Shown: positions 25,305 through 34,939, counted from the stretch's first letter. The stretch is 64,000 nt of DNA from an uncultured Alphaproteobacteria bacterium (GCA_944390125.1 CALXOX010000001.1:1-64000); one strand, 5' to 3'. Numbers and translations are program-made. Notes: generated by a model not told the origin, from the letters alone.

Positions 25305-28163
25305 CTATTTGTTCTTTTTACCGTTGTCCAGATACTTTTTCAAATACTTACCTGTCAATGAATTAGGGTTATCTGCCACCTGTTCTGGGGTTCCTGTGGC
25401 AACAACACGACCACCACCTGCACCACCACTTGGCCCCAAATCAATAATCCAATCTGCGGTCTTTATAACTTCCAAGTTATGCTCAATGACAATAACCGTA
25501 TTACCTTGATCAACCAACTCATGCAAAACAGACAACAATAATTTTATATCCGCAAAATGCAATCCTGTAGTTGGTTCATCCAATATATATATCGTCTGCC
25601 CTGTGCTGCGCGCCGCCAATTCTTTAGACAGTTTTATACGCTGCGCCTCACCACCTGACAAATCCAAAGAACTTTGTCCCAACTTTATATAATCCAAGCC
25701 AACACGCTTCAACAACTCTAACTTACGCGCAATTTGTGGGACATTGCTAAAGAACCTGTATGCTTCTTCAACCGTCATATTCAACACATCTGCAATAGAT
25801 TTGCCCTTGTACTTTACGGCCAAAGTTTCTTCGTTATAACGCGCACCGTGGCATTTATCACACTCAACATACACATCGGCCAAGAAATTCATTTCAATTT
25901 TTATCTGGCCATCACCCTGACACGCTTCGCAACGCCCGCCCTTTACGTTAAACGAGAAACGCCCCGGTCCATAACCACGTGCCTTTGCCTCTGGCAAACT
26001 TGCAAAGAAATCACGAATGTTAGAAAAAACACCTGTATAAGTTGCCGGATTACTGCGTGGTGTCCGTCCAATTGGTGATTGGTCTATATCAACAACCTTA
26101 TCAACATTTTCCATACCGCGAATAACGTCATGCGCGCCCATTTCTATTTTAGAATTATAAAGCGCACGCATTAAAGCAGGATATAACGTGTCTAATAGCA
26201 AAGTTGATTTACCAGACCCTGAAACACCTGTCAAAGCAACGAATTTGCCCAGCGGGAAATCAACATTTATATTCTTTAAATTGTTCTCACGCGCCCCCTG
26301 AACAGAAATAACCTGCCCGTTTCCTTCACGACGCTTTTTAGGGACCTCTATTTTTCTCTTTCCGGACAAATATTGCCCAGTTAAAGAATCTTTATTTTTT
26401 ATAACCTGCTCTGGTGTACCAGCCGCAACAACATGTCCACCATTTATACCGGCACCTGGTCCAATATCTACCAAAAAGTCTGCTGCCCGCATAGCATCTT
26501 CATCGTGTTCCACAACAATTACAGTATTATCTTTATCTCGCAGCATTTTCAAAGTATCCAGCAGTTTATCATTATCACTTTGATGTAAACCAATTGAAGG
26601 CTCGTCCAACACATATAACACGCCAGACAAACCACTGCCAATTTGAGACGCTAATCTAATACGCTGTGCTTCGCCACCAGACAAAGTTCCCGACATACGA
26701 GATAAAGTCAAATAACCTAAGCCAACATTTTTTAAGAACTGTAGGCGACTTGTGATTTCACGCAAAATCACACGAGCGATATCATTTTCTTTTTGTGTTA
26801 AATGATTTGGCAAATCTGTAAACCATTCTAATGATTGGTCAACAGCCATATCACAGGCATCCATAATATCCAGCCCATAAATTTTTACACACAAGGCTTG
26901 AATATTTAAACGTTTCCCATGACAAATTGGGCATGGTTTTTCAGACTGATATTTTGCCAATTCGGAACGAACTGCTTCTGAATCAGACTCACGCCAGCGA
27001 CGTTCTATATTTGGTATTACGCCTTCATAAGGTTTTTCGTAAACAAAACCATTCCAATTTATTTTTATAGGCTCGTCGCCACTGCCATAAAGAATAATAT
27101 CTTTCTGCTGCTGCGTCAGCGTGTGCCACGGTTTGGATAGCGGAATTTTATATTTTTTATGCAACGCATCCAACAAATGATCAAATTGACTAAGCATACC
27201 ACCACGTGACCACGGCGCAATTGCCCCGTCTAAAATAGACTTTGACGGATCTGGAATAACTAAGTCTGGCGACATATTTAATTGCACACCCAAGCCATCA
27301 CAAGACGGGCAAGCCCCCATAGGAGCATTAAATGAAAACAACCTTGGTTCTATCTTAGGTACGGTAAAGCCACTAACTGGGCAAGCATAATTTTGTGAAT
27401 ATAAAATATCTTCATTTGTATCTAAACGCCGAACCAATACAGAACCCGGTACCAAGCGTAAAGAACCTTCAAACGAAGCATACATACGCGAACGAAATTC
27501 TTCTAAATCACTTTCTGTTGCGTCTGTCGCTGGAATTTGCAAACGGTCAACAATGACAAATATTGAATGCTTTTTATTCTTATCCAACGGCGGCACAGCA
27601 GACAAATCGTATAATTCGTTATCAATTATTGCGCGTTGATAACCCTGCTTCACTAAGAAAGCCAATTCTTTACGATATTCACCCTTACGCTCACGAACGA
27701 GTGGTGCCATTATAAATACTTTTGTACCAGCTGGGATTTTCATGGTCCAATCGACCATTTCGGCAATGGTCTGCGATTTAATTGGTAAACCAGTAACAGG
27801 AGAATGGGGTACACCTATACGAGCCCACAGCAAACGTAAATAATCATATATTTCCGTCACAGTTCCAACCGTAGAACGCGGATTTTTTGAAGTCGTTTTT
27901 TGTTCTATTGAAATTGCCGGTGCTAATCCTTCTATCAAATCGACATCAGGCTTTTTCTGCATATCCAAAAATTGGCGCGCATAAGAAGACAAAGATTCCA
28001 CATACCTGCGCTGACCTTCAGCATAAATGGTATTAAAAGCCAAAGAAGACTTTCCTGAACCAGATACGCCAGTAAAGACCACCAACTTATTTTTTGGTAA
28101 GTCCAAGTCAATATTTTTAAGATTATTTTCGCGGGCACCGCGAATTTTTATCAAACCAGCCAT
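25305..28163 (-). CDS. uvrA: Excinuclease ABC subunit A
   Basis: 952 aa, full length. It scans DNA for bulky lesions with UvrB. Two ABC modules: Walker [15 protein letters not shown] near residue 31 and [14 protein letters not shown] near 640, each with its [24 protein letters not shown] signature. The C-terminal zinc finger CEAC...CDKC is intact. The N-terminal one reads ACPVSGF where CxxC is usual, so one Cys ligand appears to be Ser. A promoter ends 9 nt before the ATG. Confidence 0.96.
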   Translation of the reverse strand: MAGLIKIRGARENNLKNIDLDLPKNKLVVFTGVSGSGKSSLAFNTIYAEGQRRYVESLSSYARQFLDMQKKPDVDLIEGLAPAISIEQKTTSKNPRSTVGTVTEIYDYLRLLWARIGVPHSPVTGLPIKSQTIAEMVDWTMKIPAGTKVFIMAPLVRERKGEYRKELAFLVKQGYQRAIIDNELYDLSAVPPLDKNKKHSIFVIVDRLQIPATDATESDLEEFRSRMYASFEGSLRLVPGSVLVRRLDTNEDILYSQNYACPVSGFTVPKIEPRLFSFNAPMGACPSCDGLGVQLNMSPDLVIPDPSKSILDGAIAPWSRGGMLSQFDHLLDALHKKYKIPLSKPWHTLTQQQKDIILYGSGDEPIKINWNGFVYEKPYEGVIPNIERRWRESDSEAVRSELAKYQSEKPCPICHGKRLNIQALCVKIYGLDIMDACDMAVDQSLEWFTDLPNHLTQKENDIARVILREITSRLQFLKNVGLGYLTLSRMSGTLSGGEAQRIRLASQIGSGLSGVLYVLDEPSIGLHQSDNDKLLDTLKMLRDKDNTVIVVEHDEDAMRAADFLVDIGPGAGINGGHVVAAGTPEQVIKNKDSLTGQYLSGKRKIEVPKKRREGNGQVISVQGARENNLKNINVDFPLGKFVALTGVSGSGKSTLLLDTLYPALMRALYNSKIEMGAHDVIRGMENVDKVVDIDQSPIGRTPRSNPATYTGVFSNIRDFFASLPEAKARGYGPGRFSFNVKGGRCEACQGDGQIKIEMNFLADVYVECDKCHGARYNEETLAVKYKGKSIADVLNMTVEEAYRFFSNVPQIARKLELLKRVGLDYIKLGQSSLDLSGGEAQRIKLSKELAARSTGQTIYILDEPTTGLHFADIKLLLSVLHELVDQGNTVIVIEHNLEVIKTADWIIDLGPSGGAGGGRVVATGTPEQVADNPNSLTGKYLKKYLDNGKKNK

Positions 28164-28172
28164 AGCTATTTA

Positions 28173-28200
28173 AATATAGATAATTTATTAAAAATTGCAA
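28173..28200 (-). promoter_or_regulatory. Promoter of uvrA
   Basis: Minus strand TTGCAA, 16 bp, TATATT, then 9 nt to the ATG. The predicted leader is 2-3 nt. No LexA-like box was recognised. Confidence 0.65.
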
Positions 28201-28209
28201 TAGTCGCGA

Positions 28210-28241
28210 TAAAAAAATCCCGCCAGCGCGAGATTTTTTTT
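28210..28241 (-). terminator. Terminator after the rodZ-like gene
   Basis: ATCTCGC/GCGGGAT stem (one mismatch) with flanking A and T runs on the minus strand. Confidence 0.75.
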
Positions 28242-28243
28242 AT

Positions 28244-29095
28244 TTATTCGACAACCGTACTAGGCAATAACTTTTCTGGGTTCATCGATATATCAGCAAC
28301 GCGTACATGATCTGCCCCTTGTTTTGGTGCCAATGTACCATTTACCCAAACATCAACACCGCCGGCATTACCAAATACAGCCTTATATCCATTACCTTCT
28401 GGGACATAATAAACATCACCTGGAACCAAAACTCGACTAAACACAGTATTTCCGCGTGCGTCTTCAACCTTTACCCAAGATTCCTGGCTGGCCTGCAATA
28501 TAACAGATGCAGTCTCTGCATTTTCTGTACCGAAACGTTCGCGCACTTCAACTTTATATTCTGGTTCGGTCACAACAGCTACTGGCGCAATATTGTTTTC
28601 GTTACCAACTGTACTTGCGTCATCAGAACCACCCATTAAAAAGAACAATAAAATTCCCACAATGGCGACAACCGCAACAAAACCTATCAAGAACCATTTC
28701 CAATTACGACGAACAAACTTCACTACGCGTCCAAAATAATAAGAAATACCACGTTCTTCTTTCATTTCATCGCTTCCGGTTGACTTTTCTTCAGCACCGT
28801 CATCTTCTTGCTTCTCATCAATCAAGCCCATTTCGCGCTTCAATTTATTCACAATTTCATCAGGATCCAAGCCCAATTCCATCGCATAATTACGTGCAAA
28901 GCCCAAAATATAAACATTCTCTGGAATTACGGTATAATTACCGTCTTCCAAAGCCTGTAAAAATTCCTCACGTATACATAACTGCTTGGAAACTGTCTGA
29001 ATTTCGCGTTTACGACGTCCTGTTGTGCGCGCATTGCGTAAAATTTCACCAACAGTCATTTCGTTGTGATTTTCAATAGTTGTATTTTCATTCAT
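28244..29095 (-). CDS. RodZ-like HTH / TM / C-terminal beta-domain protein
   Basis: 283 aa from ATG 29095. Residues about 12-80 are a RodZ-type HTH_25 domain (TVGEILRNARTTGRR, LCIREEFLQALEDGNY, VYILGFARNYA), then an acidic linker, a single TM (about 145-165) and a periplasmic DUF4115-like domain (QESWVKVEDARGNTVFSRVL). RodZ links MreB filaments to the membrane and sets rod shape. The domain order matches RodZ well. The ATG gives a short N-terminus before the HTH; an earlier codon at 29122 is possible. Confidence 0.85.
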   Translation of the reverse strand: MNENTTIENHNEMTVGEILRNARTTGRRKREIQTVSKQLCIREEFLQALEDGNYTVIPENVYILGFARNYAMELGLDPDEIVNKLKREMGLIDEKQEDDGAEEKSTGSDEMKEERGISYYFGRVVKFVRRNWKWFLIGFVAVVAIVGILLFFLMGGSDDASTVGNENNIAPVAVVTEPEYKVEVRERFGTENAETASVILQASQESWVKVEDARGNTVFSRVLVPGDVYYVPEGNGYKAVFGNAGGVDVWVNGTLAPKQGADHVRVADISMNPEKLLPSTVVE

Positions 29096-29131
29096 ATCTT
29101 TCAATCCCTTAGCTTTTATCAATCATAGAAT

Positions 29132-30058
29132 CTATAAAACGGCTTCGCAACCCCAAAATTTACAAATTTCTGCTTTCATTTCCCTTGAATCAGATATTTG
29201 GTTTACTTTTATTCTGAATTCTGCAGAATTGGGTATTCCAGCAGAATACCACGCTGCGTGCTTACGAAACATCTGCGTAGCATTTTTTTCCCCGTAATAT
29301 TCAAGCATATATTCAAAATGTCTTAAAACAACGTCCCCAATATTTTTTGGCGTTTGACATTGTCCTGCTAAAACACCTAAAATCCATGGTTTTCCTAACA
29401 TTGCGCGGCCAATCATTGCCCCAGCATACCCCAAACCAAACACTCTTTTTACATCTGCAACAGTCTTTATATCACCATTGCCAATCATTGGAATCTTTAT
29501 AAATTCATCAATTTCCGGTAATTTTGAATCACCAGTATATAATTGTGCCCTAGTACGTCCATGCAAAGCGGCAAAAGACACCCCACAATCTTCAGCAATT
29601 TTAATTAGTTCTTGCCAATCACGATTAGCATCGTCCCAACCAAGTCTTGTTTTTATTGATACTGGAATACTTACAGCTTTAACGACAGAACGCATTATTT
29701 TTTCAGCCAGTTTATGATCACGCATCAAATTTGCGCCCGCCCCACTACGTGTAGCAACTTTTGGAACTGGGCACCCCATATTTATATCAATCCATGTTGC
29801 GCCAGCATCTTGCAATATTTTTGCAGCTTCTCCCATCAAACTAGCTTCTGCCCCAAAAATCTGAGTTCCTATATTTTCTTCCTGATCGTAACGATCAAAA
29901 TTCCGTAAACAATTTTTATGCGCTTCGACCAAAGAATGGCACGAAATCATTTCTGTGTACAAAGGGGCAGATGGAGAAAACTCACGAACGACACGCCGGA
30001 ATGGCTTATCTGTAATTCCAGCTAAAGGTGCACCAAAAATTTGATTATGTACCTGCAT
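29132..30058 (-). CDS. dus: tRNA-dihydrouridine synthase (DusB/NifR3-like)
   Basis: 308 aa from ATG 30058, where homology starts (IFGAPLAGITDKPFRR). FMN TIM-barrel reducing uridines in the tRNA D-loop. Visible: DINMGCPVPKV with the catalytic Cys region, KTRLGWDDANRDW, HGRTRAQLYTGDS, IGNGDI and GAMIGRAMLGKPW. Codons back to 30235 are open but not supported. It is transcribed divergently from the ftsB-like gene, whose -35 lies inside this coding start. Confidence 0.94.
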   Translation of the reverse strand: MQVHNQIFGAPLAGITDKPFRRVVREFSPSAPLYTEMISCHSLVEAHKNCLRNFDRYDQEENIGTQIFGAEASLMGEAAKILQDAGATWIDINMGCPVPKVATRSGAGANLMRDHKLAEKIMRSVVKAVSIPVSIKTRLGWDDANRDWQELIKIAEDCGVSFAALHGRTRAQLYTGDSKLPEIDEFIKIPMIGNGDIKTVADVKRVFGLGYAGAMIGRAMLGKPWILGVLAGQCQTPKNIGDVVLRHFEYMLEYYGEKNATQMFRKHAAWYSAGIPNSAEFRIKVNQISDSREMKAEICKFWGCEAVL

Positions 30059-30070
30059 TTGTGATATAAT
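30041..30070 (+). promoter_or_regulatory. Promoter of the ftsB-like gene
   Basis: TTGATT (30041-30046), 18 bp, perfect TATAAT (30065-30070), then 7 nt to the ATG at 30078. It predicts a leaderless mRNA and overlaps the first codons of dus. Confidence 0.7.
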
Positions 30071-30077
30071 GCCACCG

Positions 30078-30404
30078 ATGAAAGAAAAAATCAAAAATTT
30101 CTTTATTTTTATTGGCCGCGCATGGTCTGATGGCATATACGGTAAAATTGGCATTTTTTTAATGATATTTGCCGTATTTATGTTTATTCGCATGTTTTGG
30201 GGCGAAGTAAACATACAACGACTGATAATAAACATTTGGCGTCTGAATGGAGAACAAGAACAATTAGTAGCGGAACAAAAAGAATTAGAGGCAATAAAGC
30301 GTCACATTGAATTATTACAAGGATATAGTGCTGATTATGTTGAAGAATTGGGGCTAAAATATTTAAATATAGGTGACCCCAAAGTAAAAATATTAAAGAT
30401 TTAA
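30078..30404 (+). CDS. FtsB/DivIC-like septum formation initiator
   Basis: 108 aa. One N-terminal TM (about 22-42), then a coiled coil (NGEQEQLVAEQKELEAIKRH) and the typical FtsB-end segment DYVEELGLKYLNIGDPKVKI. FtsB bridges FtsL and FtsQ at the divisome. The start at 30078 is chosen over 30069 because the latter lies inside the -10. It is monocistronic with a terminator shared with tspO. Confidence 0.82.
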   Translation: MKEKIKNFFIFIGRAWSDGIYGKIGIFLMIFAVFMFIRMFWGEVNIQRLIINIWRLNGEQEQLVAEQKELEAIKRHIELLQGYSADYVEELGLKYLNIGDPKVKILKI

Positions 30405-30427
30405 AAAACCGCCATATTGGCGGTTTT
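30403..30427. terminator. Bidirectional terminator
   Basis: AAAACCGCC/GGCGGTTTT with an ATATT loop, between the convergent ftsB-like and tspO genes. Confidence 0.85.
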
Positions 30428-30435
30428 ATCTATAT

Positions 30436-30906
30436 TTAATTCAAGAACAGTATTGAACCATTCAAATATAACGCGAATAACATCCATACCAGATACGGCC
30501 ACACCAACCAATAGGCAGCTCGACTAATTGGACGAAATACGCGCATCATCCATATTGTGAACGCAATCAAAGCAACCAATATGATTAGAGCCACACCAAC
30601 CATATTTAATCCAAAGAACAAATATGACCACAAAGCATTTAACACCATATGAACCGCAAACAGCGTATATGATTTTGCTTTGCTGAACTTAGTTTTATCA
30701 ACAATGATAAGATATAAAGCAATACCAAGTAAAAAGTACAAAATTGGCCAAACAACCGCGAACACCCACCCAGCTGGTGTCAAAGCCGGTTTAATCAGTG
30801 CATTGTACCAAAGGTCAGATGCACCGCTTGGCGAGAAAAGCATACCTATAATGCCCGGCAAGAACGATATGACTATTGCCAAAACGAATAGTAAAAATTT
30901 TTTCAT
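30436..30906 (-). CDS. tspO: TspO/MBR family tryptophan-rich sensory protein
   Basis: 156 aa, five TM helices as in the family. Motifs: WYNALIKPALTPAGWVFAVVWPILY in pieces (KPALTPAGWVF, VWPILYFLLGIALY), ALWSYLFFGL and the C-terminal WLVWPYLVWMLFALYLN. TspO binds porphyrins and cholesterol-like ligands in membranes. Stand-alone gene with SD GGGAG. Confidence 0.93.
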   Translation of the reverse strand: MKKFLLFVLAIVISFLPGIIGMLFSPSGASDLWYNALIKPALTPAGWVFAVVWPILYFLLGIALYLIIVDKTKFSKAKSYTLFAVHMVLNALWSYLFFGLNMVGVALIILVALIAFTIWMMRVFRPISRAAYWLVWPYLVWMLFALYLNGSILFLN

Positions 30907-31006
30907 ACAAAGCTCCCTTTATTATTGTTCTGTTATGGAGTATACCACCTGCACTATTTAAACCCCACAAGAACGATTTCCCAACAATAAAATCTTTAAT
31001 GTGGTC

Positions 31007-31033
31007 TTGAAATTTGAATATAAATGTTATAAA
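31007..31033 (+). promoter_or_regulatory. Probable promoter of tRNA-Arg
   Basis: TTGAAA and TATAAA with a 15-bp spacer, 11 nt before the mature tRNA. Confidence 0.45.
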
Positions 31034-31044
31034 ATTGCGCTAAC

Positions 31045-31121
31045 GCGCCCTTAGCCCAGCTGGATAGAGCATCGGATTTCTAATCCGCAGGTCGCAGGTT
31101 CGAATCCTGCAGGGCGCGCCA
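31045..31121 (+). tRNA. tRNA-Arg (anticodon TCT)
   Basis: 77 nt with encoded CCA. Acceptor GCGCCCT/AGGGCGC, anticodon loop TTTCTAA, T-arm GCAGGTTCGAATCCTGC. It closely resembles E. coli argU. Its last 19 nt are repeated twice downstream in tandem 172-bp units. Confidence 0.96.
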
Positions 31122-31504
31122 GTTTTAGGAATACCCCGTCATTTTGACGGGGTATTTTTAAAACTCTGCAAGCGTCAGGATTTGAACCTGCGAGTAAAGC
31201 AGTTCGAACCGCAGTAAAAAGGCGGACGGCAGTACGCCGGTCTGCTTGAGCAGAATTTTACAAGGTGACGAAGTAATCCTGCAGGGCGCGCCAGTTTTAG
31301 GAATACCCCGTCATTTTGACGGGGTATTTTTAAAACTCTGCAAGCGTCAGGATTTGAACCTGCGAGTAAAGCAGTTCGAACCGCAGTAAAAAGGCGGACG
31401 GCAGTACGCCGGTCTGCTTGAGCAGAATTTTACAAGGTGACGAAGTAATCCTGCAGGGCGCGCCAGTTTTAGGAATACCCCGTCATTTTGACGGGGTATT
31501 TTTA
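31103..31504 (+). repeat. 172-bp tandem repeats carrying the tRNA-Arg 3' end
   Basis: Two full units and a partial third, in register at 31103, 31275 and 31447. Each starts with AATCCTGCAGGGCGCGCCA, the 19-nt 3' end of tRNA-Arg including CCA, followed by an identical intrinsic terminator and a spacer of about 115 nt with T-arm-like palindromic pieces (GATTTGAACCTGC, GTTCGAAC) and a GGCGGACGGCAGTACGCC hairpin. Copies look near-identical over the compared parts. The partial third stops just after its terminator. Confidence 0.95.
31131..31159 (+). terminator. tRNA-Arg terminator, repeated at 31303-31331 and 31475-31503
   Basis: ATACCCCGTC/GACGGGGTAT (10 bp) with an ATTTT loop and T5. The same hairpin appears in every repeat unit. 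Confidence 0.9.
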
Positions 31505-31505
31505 T

Positions 31506-31534
31506 TCAAAAAGCACGGCCCAAACGGGCCGTAA
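31506..31534 (-). terminator. Terminator after the DUF308 gene
   Basis: ACGGCCC/GGGCCGT with a 4-nt loop and a T5 run on the minus strand. Confidence 0.8.
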
Positions 31535-31535
31535 T

Positions 31536-32150
31536 TTAATCTTCTGTCGCTTTCTTAAGTTTCAACACTTCTATATACATGTAAACGTCTGCTGCAGCAT
31601 ATAACAATAAAGTTATTGCTAAATAATATATCATAACCACCGCACCAGCCATCGGATACGCCATCAAGAATACAGCCAGCGCAATCAATATTATAGACAT
31701 TACCAAATCAAACCAATAATGACCAAACTTTGCACGTATCATATTGATTGAAAAAACAAGCGCTCGTAAAGCCTTGAACAAGAACAACACAACAAAAATA
31801 TATACCAGACTAATTATTGAAGCAACCGGATAAATGCAGAATAAAACACCCAAAACTACATTTACCAATCCAAACAATACGTCAAACCAACCGCCTCCCA
31901 TATCACGAGAAACAACAAAGCCAGATATGGTTCGATACAAGCCAAACAAAACCAAGGCAACACCAATTACAAAAGTCAACGCTGTTAAAATAGCAACAGG
32001 CTTAAACACCATCAATATTGCCGCAATACCAAACAATAATGCCTCACAAATTAGCAAAGGAGCACTCTTGTTATACAAACGTTTAACAGATACTGCGACA
32101 GGATTTAACCTGGATTGACTTGTTGTTTTCACTTTTTTAGCTCTTGGCAT
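31536..32150 (-). CDS. DUF308/HdeD-family membrane protein
   Basis: 204 aa from ATG 32150 (SD GGGAG). A basic cytoplasmic N-terminus, then about six TM helices in the two- or three-repeat pattern of HdeD: LFGLYRTISGFVV, GWFDVLFGLVNVVLGVLF, PVASIISLVYIFV. HdeD-type proteins are linked to acid resistance in enterics, but the molecular role is unknown. The upstream codons to 32180 lack an SD. Confidence 0.85.
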   Translation of the reverse strand: MPRAKKVKTTSQSRLNPVAVSVKRLYNKSAPLLICEALLFGIAAILMVFKPVAILTALTFVIGVALVLFGLYRTISGFVVSRDMGGGWFDVLFGLVNVVLGVLFCIYPVASIISLVYIFVVLFLFKALRALVFSINMIRAKFGHYWFDLVMSIILIALAVFLMAYPMAGAVVMIYYLAITLLLYAAADVYMYIEVLKLKKATED

Positions 32151-32248
32151 TTTTATCTCCCTTCGATAGATGAATAACACTTACATTATAGTAGCCAACA
32201 GTATTTTTTTCAACCCTTCCTTTACATATTAGTGCTAGGAAAGTATTT

Positions 32249-32773
32249 TTAATATTCATTTGTTCTTGCAATCCAGCCATTTTTTGCGGTTTTCCAATTA
32301 GGCGTTTTTTTCAAATATTCCAACCTAATTTTTTTCAGTATAACCATAAAGTCATCCACATATGAATCTTGTATTTCGTTTAACGCGGCAACGGTTTTAG
32401 TCCCTATTATTCCGTCAACAGTCAGTATATGAGTACCAACGAATTCATTAAACGACAATTGTACAACGATACCGGCCCCACCCATAACGTTCATATCAAA
32501 AACCGCATCACGAATACGGGCGTTTTTTATATCTGGAATTTTTGTATTATCCCAATAAAGCCTTTTATATATTTCTCGCACTTGTTGCAAGTTTAATAAT
32601 TTGACATTTTGTGGATAGTTCTTTTCCGGATAAATTTTATTGTAAAAATTTAATGTTGCTTGCTGTATTCCCATATTAGTCGGCATATCTTTTACCTGAT
32701 TGCTACCATCAGTATATCCTCCTTCATTTTTTAAAATATTCAATATTGCTGAGTCAAAATCTTTATCCGACAT
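32249..32773 (-). CDS. GH108-family lysozyme (phage endolysin type)
   Basis: 174 aa. The N-terminal NILKNEGGYTDG with its catalytic Glu and PTNMGIQQATLNFY match the N-acetylmuramidase family GH108, and LYWDNTKIPDI plus the C-terminal VDGIIGTKTVAALNE match its peptidoglycan-binding part. It cleaves MurNAc-GlcNAc bonds. No signal peptide, so export would need a holin or a secretion system. SD GGAG. A hairpin terminator separates it from the gene upstream. Probably from a prophage or phage-like device. Confidence 0.85.
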   Translation of the reverse strand: MSDKDFDSAILNILKNEGGYTDGSNQVKDMPTNMGIQQATLNFYNKIYPEKNYPQNVKLLNLQQVREIYKRLYWDNTKIPDIKNARIRDAVFDMNVMGGAGIVVQLSFNEFVGTHILTVDGIIGTKTVAALNEIQDSYVDDFMVILKKIRLEYLKKTPNWKTAKNGWIARTNEY

Positions 32774-32785
32774 ATAATTTTCTCC

Positions 32786-32816
32786 AAAAAAAAACGGGCC
32801 GTAAAAATTGACCCGT
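32786..32816 (-). terminator. Terminator or attenuator before the lysozyme gene
   Basis: Minus strand ACGGGTC/GGCCCGT followed by T9, ending a few bases before the lysozyme SD. Confidence 0.75.
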
Positions 32817-32867
32817 AGACATATTTTCTTCTTTTCAATTATATCAAAAAATCAAAGAAAAATCAAT

Positions 32868-33410
32868 CTATAAAGTTTTTCCCTTTTTTCTGCCCATATG
32901 AATTGACATATATTGTTTAAATAAATCAAAAGTCTTTTTAGCAACTTGCATATTCTGTTCAATTGTTTGTTTATCTTGCAATTTTTCTGACAATTGTTTT
33001 GCCAATTCCAAACTTTTTTCAGTATCTGTTTCAGACATCAATTTTTGCTTTAGTTCAAAAATATCCCTATTCATTAAACTAAACACGTCTTCAAAAGAAT
33101 AACTCATTTGATACAAAATATCTTCTTTCGTGTAGATTTCCAGGCTTTTTTCTGGTTCTGGTAACACATCAGTATTTCCCTTTATAATTCTACGAATTCT
33201 TGGACGTTTTGGTTTTACAGTCTCTTTAACCTCTGGCAGCACAGGCACCGGCTCTGAAACACTAACGACTTCCTCTTTTTTCGCTTCCGATTGTGGTACG
33301 ACAGACTCTTTAACCTCATTTAGGCTATCAGCCGAAATATTTTCGGGTTCAGAAACAACTTGTGGTTCTACAACATTTTTTTCTTCAACTTCTACTACTG
33401 GGGTTGGCAC
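32868..33410 (-). CDS. Acidic Pro/Val/Glu-rich protein with C-terminal coiled coil
   Basis: 180 aa, no family recognised. Residues 1-75 are a low-complexity acidic region rich in Val, Pro and Glu; 75-85 are basic (KPKRPRIRRIIK); residues 90-175 are helical and coiled-coil-like (DIFELKQKLMSETDTEKS). The start overlaps the upstream gene's end by 16 nt, so the two are translated together. A tail-assembly or scaffold role next to a lysozyme is possible but unproved. Confidence 0.7.
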   Translation of the reverse strand: MPTPVVEVEEKNVVEPQVVSEPENISADSLNEVKESVVPQSEAKKEEVVSVSEPVPVLPEVKETVKPKRPRIRRIIKGNTDVLPEPEKSLEIYTKEDILYQMSYSFEDVFSLMNRDIFELKQKLMSETDTEKSLELAKQLSEKLQDKQTIEQNMQVAKKTFDLFKQYMSIHMGRKKGKTL

Positions 33411-34804
33411 GATGTTTTTTTACCGTCTTTTGTATCAACTAAATCTTTTTCGTTTTCATTCATAAAGTCAGATAATAAAGTTTCTACATCAATATAATTC
33501 TGGCGATTATCAGCAAAATTTGCAGCAGTTTTATCACGCAATGCATTTGATAAAATTGCAGAATTATAAGCACACTTATTTTTCCCATCGCCATGATTTG
33601 GATAAAAAGCAGATGCAACCCATTCACCGTTCTGCAAAACACACCATATTACACGAGGATGATTATTATCTCGACCAAAGCCTTGAGCAATATAACAAGA
33701 ATTTTTTAATTCCAAATTCGGGACAAGTTTAAGTTCACCTTTTTTTACACACGCCACCCTACCCGCACCAACGCGTACATCTTTTTGAACAGGGTTTAAA
33801 TTTACATCGTTGATATTATGTAAAAACTTCAGCAATAAAGCCTTATTGCTTTTAACAGTTTTACAAACCAAAGCCCAGATTCTTTTATCAAAGAACTTTT
33901 TTATAACAACGGGCTTTAAATCCTCTGATTCTGTTTTTTCTAATTTTTTTACTTCTTCTACTTCTTGCTTTATTTCAACTTTCTTTTCTACTGTTTCAAC
34001 CTGCGCGACATTATTTTCGCCTACGACGCCCCCAGCATTGTCCGCAGACTTTAACAATTCAATAACTAATTCTGGAATTGTACTTTCAAGAACGTAATTC
34101 TGTACATTTCCCCAGCGTACGTCATCATCGTGTTCATACATAAAAGTCTTCAGCTGCTTTTTAATATCTCTTATGCTGATTTTTTGAAACTCTGGAAATT
34201 CTTTTACTCGAAGCGCCGCATCAGCAATGCTAAGGAAACCAATTCTGCTGTTTGTGTTTTCTTTAACAGATTTTACAACAGCCCTTGCTGTAGATTTTGA
34301 CGAAACAATTTTTTTCTCTTTAGATTGCTTGTTTTGAATTACCTCACGCAAACGCAAAGTCTCTGTTTTACCAATAACTTCAAGTTCTGGAAAAACAGAC
34401 AAAAATTCTTGCGCAATTTGTAAAGTTTCTTCATCTTTCTGTACAGCATTGATTATTGCGTTACGCACATACAACGTTTTAACAGTACTTGGTAAAATTT
34501 CTTTTAAGACGGCCAAACTATTAAAAGAATATAAGCATCTTAAAGCCGTAATTCCTGCTGGCATAACAGAATCTGGAAGTATGGCAAAACTTGAACAATC
34601 AAATTCACCATTTATTTCCACTTTCGAGAAATTTGGCAAAGGCTTTCCTTTTCCATTTCCTAAAGCAACATCACCATTTATTACTATTTTATCAAAATCT
34701 AAAAGGTCCAAATTGAACAAATCTACTTGTCCAAAAGAATACGTCACTTGTCCGTCAATACTTTTATAAATTGTCGCATCATAAAAACAAGAACTACCTG
34801 CCAT
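33395..34804 (-). CDS. Unknown 469-aa protein with N-terminal LRR-like ladder
   Basis: Not recognised. Residues about 25-130 form short repeating hydrophobic rungs (DFDKIVINGDVAL, NFSKVEINGEFDC, TVKTLYVRNAII) like a leucine-rich or beta-helical ladder. The middle is Lys/Glu-rich and charged (VEKKVEIKQEVEEVKK), and the C-terminal part (about 300-440) has VGAGRVACVKKGELKLVPN and an RVIWCVLQNGEWVASAFYPN beta-rich segment. It leads the three-gene unit ending in the lysozyme. AT-rich; likely accessory. Confidence 0.7.
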   Translation of the reverse strand: MAGSSCFYDATIYKSIDGQVTYSFGQVDLFNLDLLDFDKIVINGDVALGNGKGKPLPNFSKVEINGEFDCSSFAILPDSVMPAGITALRCLYSFNSLAVLKEILPSTVKTLYVRNAIINAVQKDEETLQIAQEFLSVFPELEVIGKTETLRLREVIQNKQSKEKKIVSSKSTARAVVKSVKENTNSRIGFLSIADAALRVKEFPEFQKISIRDIKKQLKTFMYEHDDDVRWGNVQNYVLESTIPELVIELLKSADNAGGVVGENNVAQVETVEKKVEIKQEVEEVKKLEKTESEDLKPVVIKKFFDKRIWALVCKTVKSNKALLLKFLHNINDVNLNPVQKDVRVGAGRVACVKKGELKLVPNLELKNSCYIAQGFGRDNNHPRVIWCVLQNGEWVASAFYPNHGDGKNKCAYNSAILSNALRDKTAANFADNRQNYIDVETLLSDFMNENEKDLVDTKDGKKTSCQPQ

Positions 34805-34939
34805 ATTGATTTTCCTCTTTAGTCGGGAATTGATTATAGTACAAATAAAAAAACTGTCAAGTCATATAAAGCCACCTAAAACCTTATTCAACATATTGAC
34901 TTATTCACATTTTTACCTTTGTGCAGTTTTGTTTATTGA

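Noticed and set aside
31160-31274. Extra tRNA genes inside the 172-bp repeats
   Set aside because: T-arm-like pieces are present but no acceptor, D-arm or anticodon stem can be completed.
31103-31504. CRISPR array
   Set aside because: The units are contiguous 172-bp copies without unique spacers and no cas genes are near. No other array was seen in the window.
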